Part shown: positions 25,646 to 33,367 of the stretch, piece after piece
How the letters are laid out: the number at the start of each line of letters is the position of its first letter
How positions within the stretch are numbered: position 1 is the stretch's first letter
Source of the DNA: Hyphomonadaceae bacterium
Lineage (GTDB): Bacteria; Pseudomonadota; Alphaproteobacteria; Caulobacterales; Aquidulcibacteraceae
Direction of reading: 5' to 3'
DNA: 64,000 nucleotides
NCBI GenBank assembly: GCA_019753175.1
Contig: JAIELK010000006.1
Span: forward strand, 1 to 64,000
Notes under the pieces: model-generated
The model's input: only the letters and a program-made list of their open reading frames with translations
Databases searched by the model: none
What the model was told of the DNA's origin: nothing
Position numbers and translations under genes: made by a program

Positions 25646-26176
25646 ATGCTGACACGTCGTGGTGCACTCCTCGCCGGGCTTGGCCTCACCGCGCCGGTCC
25701 TTTTCGCCGGAGCGGCGCGGGCAAGCGCACTAGAAACCAAAGCCCTCGCGTTTCACAACCTACACACCGGAGAAGCGCTCACAATTGAGTATTGGCAAAA
25801 CGGCGGCGTCCCAGCGGATGCGGCGGCCGCGATCAGCCATATCCTGCGCGATCACCGGACAGGCGAAGCCCACGCCATCGACGTGCGCCTGCTCGACCTG
25901 CTTTACAGTCTCTCGGGCGAACTCCCCACGACGCGCCCCTTCCAGGTCATATCCGGCTATCGCTCGCCGCAAACCAACGCCACGCTGGCCGACGCCAGTT
26001 CTGGCGTGGCGCGCCGCAGTCTGCACATGCAGGGCATGGCGATCGATATCGCCATTGAAGGGCTCGACACAATCGCACTGCGTGACGCCGCCTTGGCGCT
26101 GCGCGGCGGCGGCGTCGGGTATTACCCGGACCCTGGCTTTGTTCACGTGGATGTCGGTCGCGTACGGCAATGGTGA
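25646..26176 (+). CDS. YcbK-like (DUF882) peptidase M15-type protein, Tat signal
   Basis: A 176-residue exported protein. It begins MLTRRGALLAGLGL, a twin-arginine-like signal ending at AARA, followed by the DUF882 core with TRPFQVISGYRSPQTNA, SLHMQGMAIDIAI (zinc-binding His and Asp) and YYPDPGFVHVDVGRVRQW. Such proteins belong to the VanY/MepA-like metallopeptidase group and probably trim peptidoglycan. It is divergent from an L,D-transpeptidase gene, supporting a cell-wall role. Confidence 0.9.
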   Translation: MLTRRGALLAGLGLTAPVLFAGAARASALETKALAFHNLHTGEALTIEYWQNGGVPADAAAAISHILRDHRTGEAHAIDVRLLDLLYSLSGELPTTRPFQVISGYRSPQTNATLADASSGVARRSLHMQGMAIDIAIEGLDTIALRDAALALRGGGVGYYPDPGFVHVDVGRVRQW

Positions 26177-26363
26177 ATTAGCGACGCGCGCGCCCCATAC
26201 GATACGCCGCGATATGGCTCGCCCGCCGATATCTCTAGGCAGGACCAGCTGTTGGTGAGGATCGAGTATGGCGAGCACACGCGGGTTGTAGCGCGTTGAT
26301 CGATGAACTTTCTCGCGTTGTTGGAGCGCGCCCGAGGCTTTTCATACAGGCGCTCCAGCTCAT

Positions 26364-26843
26364 TCAGTCAAAGTCGGATGTGCGGCGGACAGCGCCATGT
26401 TCGAGCCCCTTGGTTTCCTCATCGGTCAAAGAAACGCCAAGCATGGCCGCGCCTTCCTCCAACAGGTCGCCCAGCATCGGCATGCCGATGAGATAGCCCG
26501 CCGTTTCGCCCGCTCGCCGCTCATTCGCCGTCGCCAGCGCCGTCTCCCATTCGTGAGCTTCGAAATCGCCGCGCCCCATCCACGCAAGCGCGACAAGCGC
26601 CGCCTGTTGGTCTTCGGGTAAATCCCCGATTGCAGTGCGGAGTTCGCCCTGGGTGGGGTCGTCCGACTGGCCCTCCAAAACCGAGACGGCGCGATCGTCG
26701 CTGAAGTGAGATGACGCATCGGGATCGGACACGCCAGCCTGGGCGTCGAAGGCGCGCGCCTTCAGGATAACATAGGCCAGTGTCTCAGAAGAAACGCCGA
26801 TCTCGCCTTTGACGTCTGGTTCGACATGCTTGCTATCACGCAT
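26364..26843 (-). CDS. DUF3775 family protein
   Basis: A 159-residue acidic cytosolic protein. The core LAYVILKARAFDAQAGVSDPDASSHFSDD and VALAWMGRGDFEAHEWETAL match the DUF3775 family, which has no assigned function. The start at 26843 is set by AGGAGG. A FixK/FNR-like palindrome with one mismatch lies 52.5 bp upstream in the divergent promoter shared with the broken protease gene. Confidence 0.87.
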   Translation of the reverse strand: MRDSKHVEPDVKGEIGVSSETLAYVILKARAFDAQAGVSDPDASSHFSDDRAVSVLEGQSDDPTQGELRTAIGDLPEDQQAALVALAWMGRGDFEAHEWETALATANERRAGETAGYLIGMPMLGDLLEEGAAMLGVSLTDEETKGLEHGAVRRTSDFD

Positions 26844-26888
26844 CGCCGCCTCCTGGGCGACTAGAGTAGGCAGCCTGCGCCCACCGCC

Positions 26889-26902
26889 CTGATCCTTGTC
26901 AA
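26889..26902. promoter_or_regulatory. Imperfect FixK/FNR-type box in divergent promoter
   Basis: CTGATCCTTGTCAA differs from TTG(A/C)-N6-(T/G)CAA at the first base only. It is centred 52.5 bp from the DUF3775 ATG and 42.5 bp from the protease ATG at 26938, so it could serve both. Confidence 0.45.
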
Positions 26903-26937
26903 ACTCTGCGCCTGGGAAATGCGCTTGAGTGAAGCCG

Positions 26938-27781
26938 ATGTCGGGCGGCGATCTGATCTGGATTTTGTTGTTGCTGGTGATGATCCAGCCGCTGCTTGCC
27001 CGCCGCCTCAACGAGGCGCGGCGGCAGAGTGCGATCTCAGCAATCGAGCGCCAACGCGGGTCGCGCCTCATTCTGCTGGTGCATCGGCAAGAGACAGTGA
27101 GCTTTCTCGGCATTCCGGTGCTGCGTTACATTGATCTTGACGACGCCGAAGCGGTGGCGCGCGCGATCGAACTGACCAATCCAGCCACGCCCATCGATGT
27201 CGTGCTGCACAACCCCGGGCGGCCTCCTGATCGCTTCGGTGCAGGTTGCGCGGGCACTGAAGCGCCACCAGGGCAAAGTCACGGTGTTCGTTCCCCACTA
27301 CGCAATGTCCGGCGGAACGCTCATTGCGCTCGCGGCCGACGAGATTGTTATGTCGCCGAACGCCATGTTGGGCGCGGTCGACCCCCAAGTCGAAGGGCTC
27401 CCCGCCTCGTCGCTGATGAAGGTCGTAACCGAAAAGCCGATCGAGGAAATCGATGACGAGACGCTGGTGCTCGCCGACATGGGCCGCAAGGCGACCGAAG
27501 AAATCGCCCGCGAAGTGCGCGCGCTCTTGCCCGACCCCACCACGCCTGAGAAAGCGGCGGAGATCGCGGAAATACTGACGGATGGGCGCTGGACCCATGA
27601 TTACGGCCTGTCGGCGCGAGAAGTCGCCGATATTGGGTCGTCGATTTCGCAGGAGATGCCGCGCGAGGTGATGGCGCTCATGAACCTCTACCAACAGCCG
27701 CTGCGTCGCTCCCCCGCGGTCGAGTTCTCACCTTATCGCCGCGATCCACTCCCGGCGATCAACCGCCGGCGGGGCGGCTGA
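26938..27781 (+). pseudogene. SDH_sah-type (SppA/ClpP-like) membrane serine protease, frameshifted
   Basis: The first frame encodes an N-terminal membrane helix and LILLVHRQETVSFLGIPVLRYIDLDDAEAVARAI...PIDVVLH. At about 27211 the frame shifts; the second frame continues PGGLLIASVQVARALKRH...VPHYAMSGGTLIALAADEIVMSPNAMLGAVDPQ to the end. The catalytic serine is expected in AMSGGT. Removing one A near 27211-27212 rejoins both halves as HTPGGLL, the expected family sequence, so this is one gene with a single-base insertion (or a sequencing error). An in-frame GTG at 26929 is an alternative start. Confidence 0.82.
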
Positions 27782-27794
27782 GCGGCGCCCAGGT

Positions 27795-28502
27795 TTAGCG
27801 CGCGTCAACGCGGCTCTCGCGGCGACGCCCGACCAAGATGACGCTGACCGCGACAAACCAAAAAAGCGGTGGGAAACTGGCGATCACCGCCGGGCCAAAA
27901 CCGCCGGGGTTGTAGAACGCATGATAGTCGACCGGTCCGCCATACATCGCCGGCACGCAGGCGATGCATAAGGCCGCGGCGAAGAGCGCGAACCAACCGG
28001 TCCAGGCCGCCAGCGCCTTTGTGGCCAAGGTGGCGAGCCCCGCAGCGGTCAAAAACAGCGCCGTCATCACGAAAGCCGTTGAGCCATTGTAGATCAGAAA
28101 GGTGCCGAGGATCAGCGCGCGGACAGCAGTCGGATCGGGTGAGGCGCTGATTGCATCGAGAACAGCGCCTCCCGCCAGACCGTCCGCCACCAAGGTGACG
28201 CCCAGCCATACTGCGGCGGCGCCGAACATCAGTGTCGCCAACCATTCCCAGTCCGGCCGCTTGCGCTTCATAACCTCGCGCAATCCCGCCACGAACGCCA
28301 AGAGACTAACATAGACGCCCTGATCCAGAAGAATACGCGTCAGCGCGACATCGTGGATTGAGCGCAGATGTTCGACATAGCGGGCGCTTTCATACGGCAG
28401 CGGCGGCGCGCCGACCATATAAAGCGGAAATTGCGGCAACCAGAACGCAATGGTCGCGAGGCCAAAGGCGCCCGTCAGACGAGAGAGCGCGATGTCATCC
28501 AT
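27795..28502 (-). CDS. Hypothetical six- to seven-span membrane protein
   Basis: A 235-residue integral membrane protein with about six hydrophobic segments and no recognised catalytic motif; it broadly resembles DUF4386-like proteins. It ends the unit that runs alpha/beta hydrolase, erythromycin-esterase-family gene, then this gene, with a 6-nt gap. It should therefore be expressed from the FixK-type promoter at 30.5 kb. Confidence 0.72.
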   Translation of the reverse strand: MDDIALSRLTGAFGLATIAFWLPQFPLYMVGAPPLPYESARYVEHLRSIHDVALTRILLDQGVYVSLLAFVAGLREVMKRKRPDWEWLATLMFGAAAVWLGVTLVADGLAGGAVLDAISASPDPTAVRALILGTFLIYNGSTAFVMTALFLTAAGLATLATKALAAWTGWFALFAAALCIACVPAMYGGPVDYHAFYNPGGFGPAVIASFPPLFWFVAVSVILVGRRRESRVDAR

Positions 28503-28508
28503 GTCGCG

Positions 28509-29822
28509 TCACAGCCCGAACGGATAGATGTCCGGCGCGCCCTCTGCCGGCTTGCCCGGCAATGGCTTCACCGGATTGGTCTCTTCGAACCACACCAGCG
28601 CGTCGAACTGGCGCGACAGATGCGCATCGAAATAATGGCTCCAGCGCTCGGTCTCGGGCCGATAGATGACGCCAATTGCGCGCTCAAGGCGCCGCGCCGC
28701 GAGGCCGGACGCGAGTGATGCATCGCCGCGCCAATGGGTCAGAGACTGCTGCATCCCCGCGTCCCGGAAGATCCGCTCCCAAGAATCAGCGCGCGCGGGC
28801 CGCACGCTCATGACGCGCGGCGCGTCGCCCCAATCGTCGGCCGCCATCACGGCGCCGCGGTCGGTGGCAAAGCCGATTGCGGCGGCTTGCCTGCCGAACC
28901 GCACCTTGCACAATTGCCCGATATTGAGTTCGCCGCGCTCGCCCATGCCCGTGGCGCCCGCATTGCCAATATGGGAATTGTGCGCCCACACGATGGCTTT
29001 CGAGTTCGGCCCGCGAAACGCCAACAGCCGCTCCAGCGTATCGAACATGTGGCTGTCCCGCTGGTTCCAGCTCTCTTCCGAACCGCGATACATAGCGCGG
29101 TAATAGCCTTCGGCGGCGCAAACCACGCGCGCGTTCTGTTCGGCGTCGAAGAACGAATGACCGTCCTTTTCTTCGTACCGCAAGCGCTCTTCCAAGAGCG
29201 CCACCAATTGCTCGACGACCGCGTCCTCGCAGGTTTCACCAAACCTCTCGGCGCGCGCGCCGTAGCGTTGCGGCGACTCCAGATAAGGCGAGAGGCACCC
29301 GTAGCGCCGCCGCGCCATGCGCGCGGCCTGAGGATCGACGCGGTCCAGATAGGCGAGCACTTCGTCGATCGAGCGATGCATGCTGTAAAGATCGAGCCCG
29401 CGCAGTTCGGCGCGATCCTCGAACGGGCGCAGCTCATTCCATGCGCGCATTCCATACAGAAACTGCGCGAACTCGACGTTGCGCCACATCCAGCGCGGAA
29501 AGTTCACAAAGGCGCTGCGCTCGCCCCATTTGCCATGCTGGCGCACGAAGCGGTCGAGTTCCGCCGCGTCCGGCCAGTCGCCCTCGATGGCGACGATGCG
29601 GAACCCGTGCCGCTCGATCAAACGTCGCGTGATGATGGCGCGGGCGCGATAGAATTCCGATGTGCCATGGGTGCATTCGCCCAAGAGTACAATCCGCGCG
29701 TCCGCGAAGCGATCGAAGCTCGCGGCAAAGCGCTCCTCGTCATCCAGGCTCGGTAAGGGCTCGCTCGCCGCGCGTGCGCGCGCGATGAGGTCTTCCACGG
29801 AAGCAAGCGCAAGTTGGCTCAT
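28509..29822 (-). CDS. Erythromycin esterase family protein
   Basis: A 437-residue protein of the EreA-like superfamily. Key blocks are VLLGECTHGTSEFYRARAIITRRLIERHGFRIVAIEGDWPDA (catalytic-type His and Glu) and the later VWAHNSHIGNA. Chromosomal members in stress regulons are not resistance enzymes, and drug hydrolysis is not implied here. Mycobacterial DosR-regulon relatives fuse this domain to a phosphoribosyltransferase. Its ATG overlaps the stop of the alpha/beta hydrolase gene (ATGA). Confidence 0.9.
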   Translation of the reverse strand: MSQLALASVEDLIARARAASEPLPSLDDEERFAASFDRFADARIVLLGECTHGTSEFYRARAIITRRLIERHGFRIVAIEGDWPDAAELDRFVRQHGKWGERSAFVNFPRWMWRNVEFAQFLYGMRAWNELRPFEDRAELRGLDLYSMHRSIDEVLAYLDRVDPQAARMARRRYGCLSPYLESPQRYGARAERFGETCEDAVVEQLVALLEERLRYEEKDGHSFFDAEQNARVVCAAEGYYRAMYRGSEESWNQRDSHMFDTLERLLAFRGPNSKAIVWAHNSHIGNAGATGMGERGELNIGQLCKVRFGRQAAAIGFATDRGAVMAADDWGDAPRVMSVRPARADSWERIFRDAGMQQSLTHWRGDASLASGLAARRLERAIGVIYRPETERWSHYFDAHLSRQFDALVWFEETNPVKPLPGKPAEGAPDIYPFGL

Positions 29823-30463
29823 AACGACGCTCCCTGTCTCAGATGCACAATGAACCAGTCGCCGGCGAGCGCGATGACGCGGTCCATGGCGCCGCGCTCC
29901 TCGAACAAATGCCCGGCGCCCGGCACAATCTCGATCTTGACGTCGCAGGTCATGCGCGCGGCTGCGGTGCGGTTCAGCGCCAGAACCTCAACGTCCGCGC
30001 CGCCGATGATCAGCAGAGTGGCCGCCCTCACCTGGCCCAGCGCGTCCGCGGCCAGATCTGGGCGGCCGCCACGCGAGACCACCGCTCGGACATCAACCGG
30101 CGCCGCGGCCGCCGCGACGAGGGCCGCGCCGGCGCCTGTGCTGGCGCCGAACAAGCCGATGGGAAGCGCGACAGTGCGCGCATCCGCGCGCGCCCACCGG
30201 ATCGCGTCTCCCACCCGCGCGGCAAGCAACGGGATATCAAAGACATTGCGGCGATCGGCGCTTTCCGCCTGCGTCAACAAGTCAAACAACAAGGTCGCCA
30301 AGCCGCGCCGCTGCAGCGCTTCCGCGACCTGCACATTGCGTGGGCTAAAGCGGCTGGAGCCGCTTCCATGCGCGAAGATGACGAGCCCCGACGCCCGCTC
30401 CGGAATGGAGAGTTCACCCTCAAGTGCCTTGGGACCTATCAAGACAGCGCTGCCGGTCGCCAT
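29819..30463 (-). CDS. Dienelactone-hydrolase-like alpha/beta hydrolase
   Basis: A 214-residue single-domain hydrolase. The nucleophile elbow is LFGASTGAG, the acid is in IIGGADVEVL and the His in PGAGHLFEERGAM, a complete Ser-Asp-His triad. In related gene sets this domain is fused behind a phosphoribosyltransferase; here the two are separate genes. It heads an operon with the erythromycin-esterase-family gene. A FixK/FNR-type box is centred 61.5 bp upstream. Confidence 0.88.
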   Translation of the reverse strand: MATGSAVLIGPKALEGELSIPERASGLVIFAHGSGSSRFSPRNVQVAEALQRRGLATLLFDLLTQAESADRRNVFDIPLLAARVGDAIRWARADARTVALPIGLFGASTGAGAALVAAAAAPVDVRAVVSRGGRPDLAADALGQVRAATLLIIGGADVEVLALNRTAAARMTCDVKIEIVPGAGHLFEERGAMDRVIALAGDWFIVHLRQGASL

Positions 30464-30517
30464 GGGCGTTCCTCCGCGTGCGGATCGGTATCAGAGACCA
30501 ACTGCCCGGCGCGTACG

Positions 30518-30531
30518 TTGCGCAATGTCAA
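30518..30531 (-). promoter_or_regulatory. FixK/FNR-type box upstream of the hydrolase operon
   Basis: TTGCGCAATGTCAA fits TTG(A/C)-N6-(T/G)CAA and is centred 61.5 bp from the ATG at 30463, predicting a leader of about 20 nt. The box overlaps the stop codon of the PEP synthase gene. Confidence 0.65.
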
Positions 30532-32939
30532 GCCGCGGCGCCGGCCGCGCTTGCTTCGGCTTTTGCGACCGCGCGTTTTACCGCTAGGAAACTGTCGGGG
30601 GTCACCGAGATCGAGTCGATCCCGCAACCGACGAGGAACGCCGCGAACTCCGGATGATCGCTGGGCGCCTGCCCGCACAAACCTGTGTGAGCGCCCACTG
30701 CGCGCGCCTCCGTGATCAGGCGCTCAATCATCCAGCGCACGGCGTCGTCCTGCTCGTCAAAAAGACCGGCCAAATCCTCGCAGTCGCGATCCACGCCGAG
30801 CGTGAGCTGCGTCAAGTCATTCGAGCCGATCGAGAAGCCGTCGAAGCGCTCGGCGAAAGCCCTCGCCAGGACGACGTTCGAAGGAATTTCGCACATCACG
30901 TATACCTGAAGCCCATCCCTGCCGCGCTCCAGTCCGTTCTCCGCCATCACCGCGAGCACGCGGTCGGCTTCGGCGATGGAGCGGCAGAATGGGATCATCA
31001 CCACAACATTGGCGAAGCCCAGGTCATTGCGCAGCCGCCTTATGGCCCGGCATTCCAAAGCGAAGCCTTCGCGATAGCGCAGCGAATAGTAACGCGAGGC
31101 GCCGCGAAACCCGATCATTGGGTTCTCTTCCTGCGGCTCGAATGGACCGCCGCCGACAAGCTTGGCGTATTCATTGGTTTTGAAGTCGCTCATGCGGATG
31201 ATGACGAGCTTGGGATGAAAAACCGCCGCGATCCGCGACAGCCCGCGCGCTACCTTGTCGACGAAATACTCCGCCCCGTTCGGATAACCTTCCGAGAGCG
31301 CATCGATCGTCGCCCGTTCCTCGGCTGATACCTTGTCAGCGTGAATGAGCGCCATCGGGTGCGCCTTGACCAAATGGCTAATCACGAACTCCATGCGTGC
31401 GAGACCCACCCCGTCCGCCGGCAGCCGCCACCATCGAAACGCCGCGCCAGGATCTGCGAGATTGAGCATGATCTTGGTTCGGGTCGCGGGAACCGTCGAA
31501 AGATCGGCGTCCTCAACGGCGATCTCCGCGCGTCCTTCATAGACGAAGCCTTGATCTCCCTCGGCGCACGACACCGTAATGTCTTGACCATCGCGCAGCA
31601 CCGACGTGGCGTCGCCGGCGCCGACGATCGCTGGAACGCCGACTTCGCGCGCAACGATCGCCGCATGCGATGTGCGCCCTCCGTGATCAGTGACGATCGC
31701 CGCCGCCCGCTTCATCATTGGCACCCAATCGGGATCGGTGGTTTGCGCCACCAGCACCGCGCCATCGACGAAACGGCCGATTTCGTCAGGGGTCTTGATC
31801 ACGCACACTGGGCCGATTGCTGCAGCGCCGCCGATCGCCAGGCCTTTCGCCAAACGCACGCCCTTCTTTTTGATCGCGTATGTCCTTATGCGTCCCGTCC
31901 CCGCACGCGATTGCACGGTCTCGGGACGGGCCTGAAGCACATAGAGCCGCCCGTCGACGCCATCCTTGGCCCATTCAATGTCCATGGGCCGGCCATAATG
32001 GCGCTCGATCGCGACCGCCCAGCGGCCTAGCCTCAGAATTTCCTCGTCACTCAACACGAAGCGGGCGCGCTCTTCAGCGGAGGTCGTCACATCTTGCGTG
32101 GCTTGGCCGTCGGCGCCGAAGATCAGCTTGTTTTGCTTGGCGCCGAGTTTTTTTTCGACGATGGGCGCACACCCTGGCTTTTCGAGTAGTGGCTTGAACA
32201 CCTGATACTCGTCGGGATCGACGCTGCCTTGTACGATGCTCTCGCCTAGCCCCCAGGCCGCATTGATCAGCGCAACATGCGGAAAACCTGTCTCTGTGTC
32301 CAAGGAGAACAACACGCCAGCGCCGCCGACATCGGCGCGCACCATCCTCTGCACGCCGACAGACAGCGCAATCTTCATGTGGTCAAAGTTCACCGCCTCG
32401 CGATAAGCGATGGCGCGATCCGTGAAGGCCGAGGCAAAGCAGCGTTTGCACGCGTCTAGCAGGGCCTCGGCGCCTGTGATGTTGAGATACGTTTCGTGCT
32501 GGCCGGCAAAGCTCGCTTCCGGCAAATCCTCCGCCGTCGCACTAGAGCGAACCGCTACAGGCGCCGCGTTGCCCCCCTCGCCACACAACGTCTCATACGC
32601 CGACTTGAGTGCTGACTGAACGGACGCCGGCAGCGCCGCGCTCAGAAACGCCGCGCGTATCCGCGCGCCGACCGCCTCAAGCGGCGCCGCGCCGCTCTCG
32701 TAGTCCTTCAGCGCGTCCTCAATGACAGGCGCCAAGCCGTTATCCGCGATGAAAAGACGGAAAGCGCCCGCTGTCGACGCAAAGCCGCCGGGCACGCGCA
32801 GCCCAGCGGCAGTCAGGTTCTGGATCATCTCACCGAGAGAGGCGTTCTTGCCGCCAACTATGGCGACATCTCCCCGCCCAACCCGCTCCAGCGGGATCGT
32901 AAAGGACTGATATTGAGCTGTTTCCACGGCGCGAAGCAT
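30528..32939 (-). CDS. ppsA: Phosphoenolpyruvate synthase
   Basis: Converts pyruvate, ATP and water to PEP, AMP and phosphate. The 803-residue protein has the N-terminal ATP-grasp domain (GGKNASLGEMIQNL, AVRSSATAEDLPEASFAGQHETYLN), the swivelling phospho-His domain (GGRTSHAAIVAREVGVPAIVG) and the C-terminal PEP-binding barrel (IPFCRSIAEADRV, GSNDLTQLTLGVDRD, CGQAPSDHPEFA). Two starts are possible: ATG 32939 or GTG 32930. A FixK-type box centred 40.5 bp from the GTG would make that start leaderless, as proposed for the phosphoribosyltransferase gene. Confidence 0.95.
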   Translation of the reverse strand: MLRAVETAQYQSFTIPLERVGRGDVAIVGGKNASLGEMIQNLTAAGLRVPGGFASTAGAFRLFIADNGLAPVIEDALKDYESGAAPLEAVGARIRAAFLSAALPASVQSALKSAYETLCGEGGNAAPVAVRSSATAEDLPEASFAGQHETYLNITGAEALLDACKRCFASAFTDRAIAYREAVNFDHMKIALSVGVQRMVRADVGGAGVLFSLDTETGFPHVALINAAWGLGESIVQGSVDPDEYQVFKPLLEKPGCAPIVEKKLGAKQNKLIFGADGQATQDVTTSAEERARFVLSDEEILRLGRWAVAIERHYGRPMDIEWAKDGVDGRLYVLQARPETVQSRAGTGRIRTYAIKKKGVRLAKGLAIGGAAAIGPVCVIKTPDEIGRFVDGAVLVAQTTDPDWVPMMKRAAAIVTDHGGRTSHAAIVAREVGVPAIVGAGDATSVLRDGQDITVSCAEGDQGFVYEGRAEIAVEDADLSTVPATRTKIMLNLADPGAAFRWWRLPADGVGLARMEFVISHLVKAHPMALIHADKVSAEERATIDALSEGYPNGAEYFVDKVARGLSRIAAVFHPKLVIIRMSDFKTNEYAKLVGGGPFEPQEENPMIGFRGASRYYSLRYREGFALECRAIRRLRNDLGFANVVVMIPFCRSIAEADRVLAVMAENGLERGRDGLQVYVMCEIPSNVVLARAFAERFDGFSIGSNDLTQLTLGVDRDCEDLAGLFDEQDDAVRWMIERLITEARAVGAHTGLCGQAPSDHPEFAAFLVGCGIDSISVTPDSFLAVKRAVAKAEASAAGAAA

Positions 32940-32963
32940 GCGCCTGGTGCGTCCAAGCAAGCC

Positions 32964-32977
32964 TTGATCTGCGTCAA
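32964..32977. promoter_or_regulatory. FixK/FNR-type box between ppsA and the ndvB region
   Basis: TTGATCTGCGTCAA is a perfect TTGAT-N4-(A/G)TCAA palindrome. Its centre is 31.5 or 40.5 bp from the two candidate ppsA starts. In the other direction it is 60.5 bp from a small GTG frame at 33031 and 127.5 bp from the ATG at 33098, so divergent control is possible. Confidence 0.7.
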
Positions 32978-33030
32978 GATGGACGCCTCGGCCAGCACTC
33001 TAGGATGATTTGGGGGCAAAGGAGCATGAC

Positions 33031-33111
33031 GTGAACGTTTTCCCCCCTTCCATGACGCTTTTCATCGCACCGCTGGGTCAACGCCGTCGAGGTGTTCATG
33101 CGCACGTTTGA
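33031..33111 (+). CDS. Possible 26-codon leader ORF before the ndvB cluster
   Basis: A GTG at 33031 is preceded at 6 nt by AAAGGAG and opens a 26-codon frame (MNVFPPSMTLF...) that overlaps the start of the next gene by 14 nt. Its distance from the FixK-type box (60.5 bp) matches the other controlled genes. It may be a leader peptide or chance. Confidence 0.3.
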   Translation: MNVFPPSMTLFIAPLGQRRRGVHAHV

Positions 33112-33352
33112 AGTCGTCAAACTCACATGCGGATGGAGCGTACGATCGGGCGTGGCGGTGACCACGCCTTGCCGTTCCCGCGCGGCTGCAATCGCCGAAG
33201 CCGAGCGCATGGCAGAGCGCATCCGCTGTCATGGCGAAGGCGTTCAAGTCATCGTTGTCGATGCTGGCGTTGAAACACCCCGGGTGCGCGCGGCCGCTGC
33301 GGACCTGCGGCCCCGGCGCGTCGTCTCCCCAGGTCCGGTCAAACAACCGTAG
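33098..33352 (+). CDS. Small hypothetical protein (DUF2188-like)
   Basis: An 84-residue protein with a short beta-rich first half (MRTFEVVKLTCGWSVRSG) and an Ala/Arg-rich helix, loosely resembling DUF2188 proteins. The ATG at 33098 follows GAGGTG. It lies 15 nt before the ndvB start on the same strand and probably shares its transcript. No function can be assigned. Confidence 0.5.
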   Translation: MRTFEVVKLTCGWSVRSGVAVTTPCRSRAAAIAEAERMAERIRCHGEGVQVIVVDAGVETPRVRAAAADLRPRRVVSPGPVKQP

Positions 33353-33367
33353 CGACGCGATGGGGAG

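Noticed and set aside
28509-29822. Macrolide-resistance determinant
   Set aside because: The gene belongs to the erythromycin-esterase superfamily but sits in a chromosomal stress operon with no mobile element, so antibiotic inactivation is not supported.
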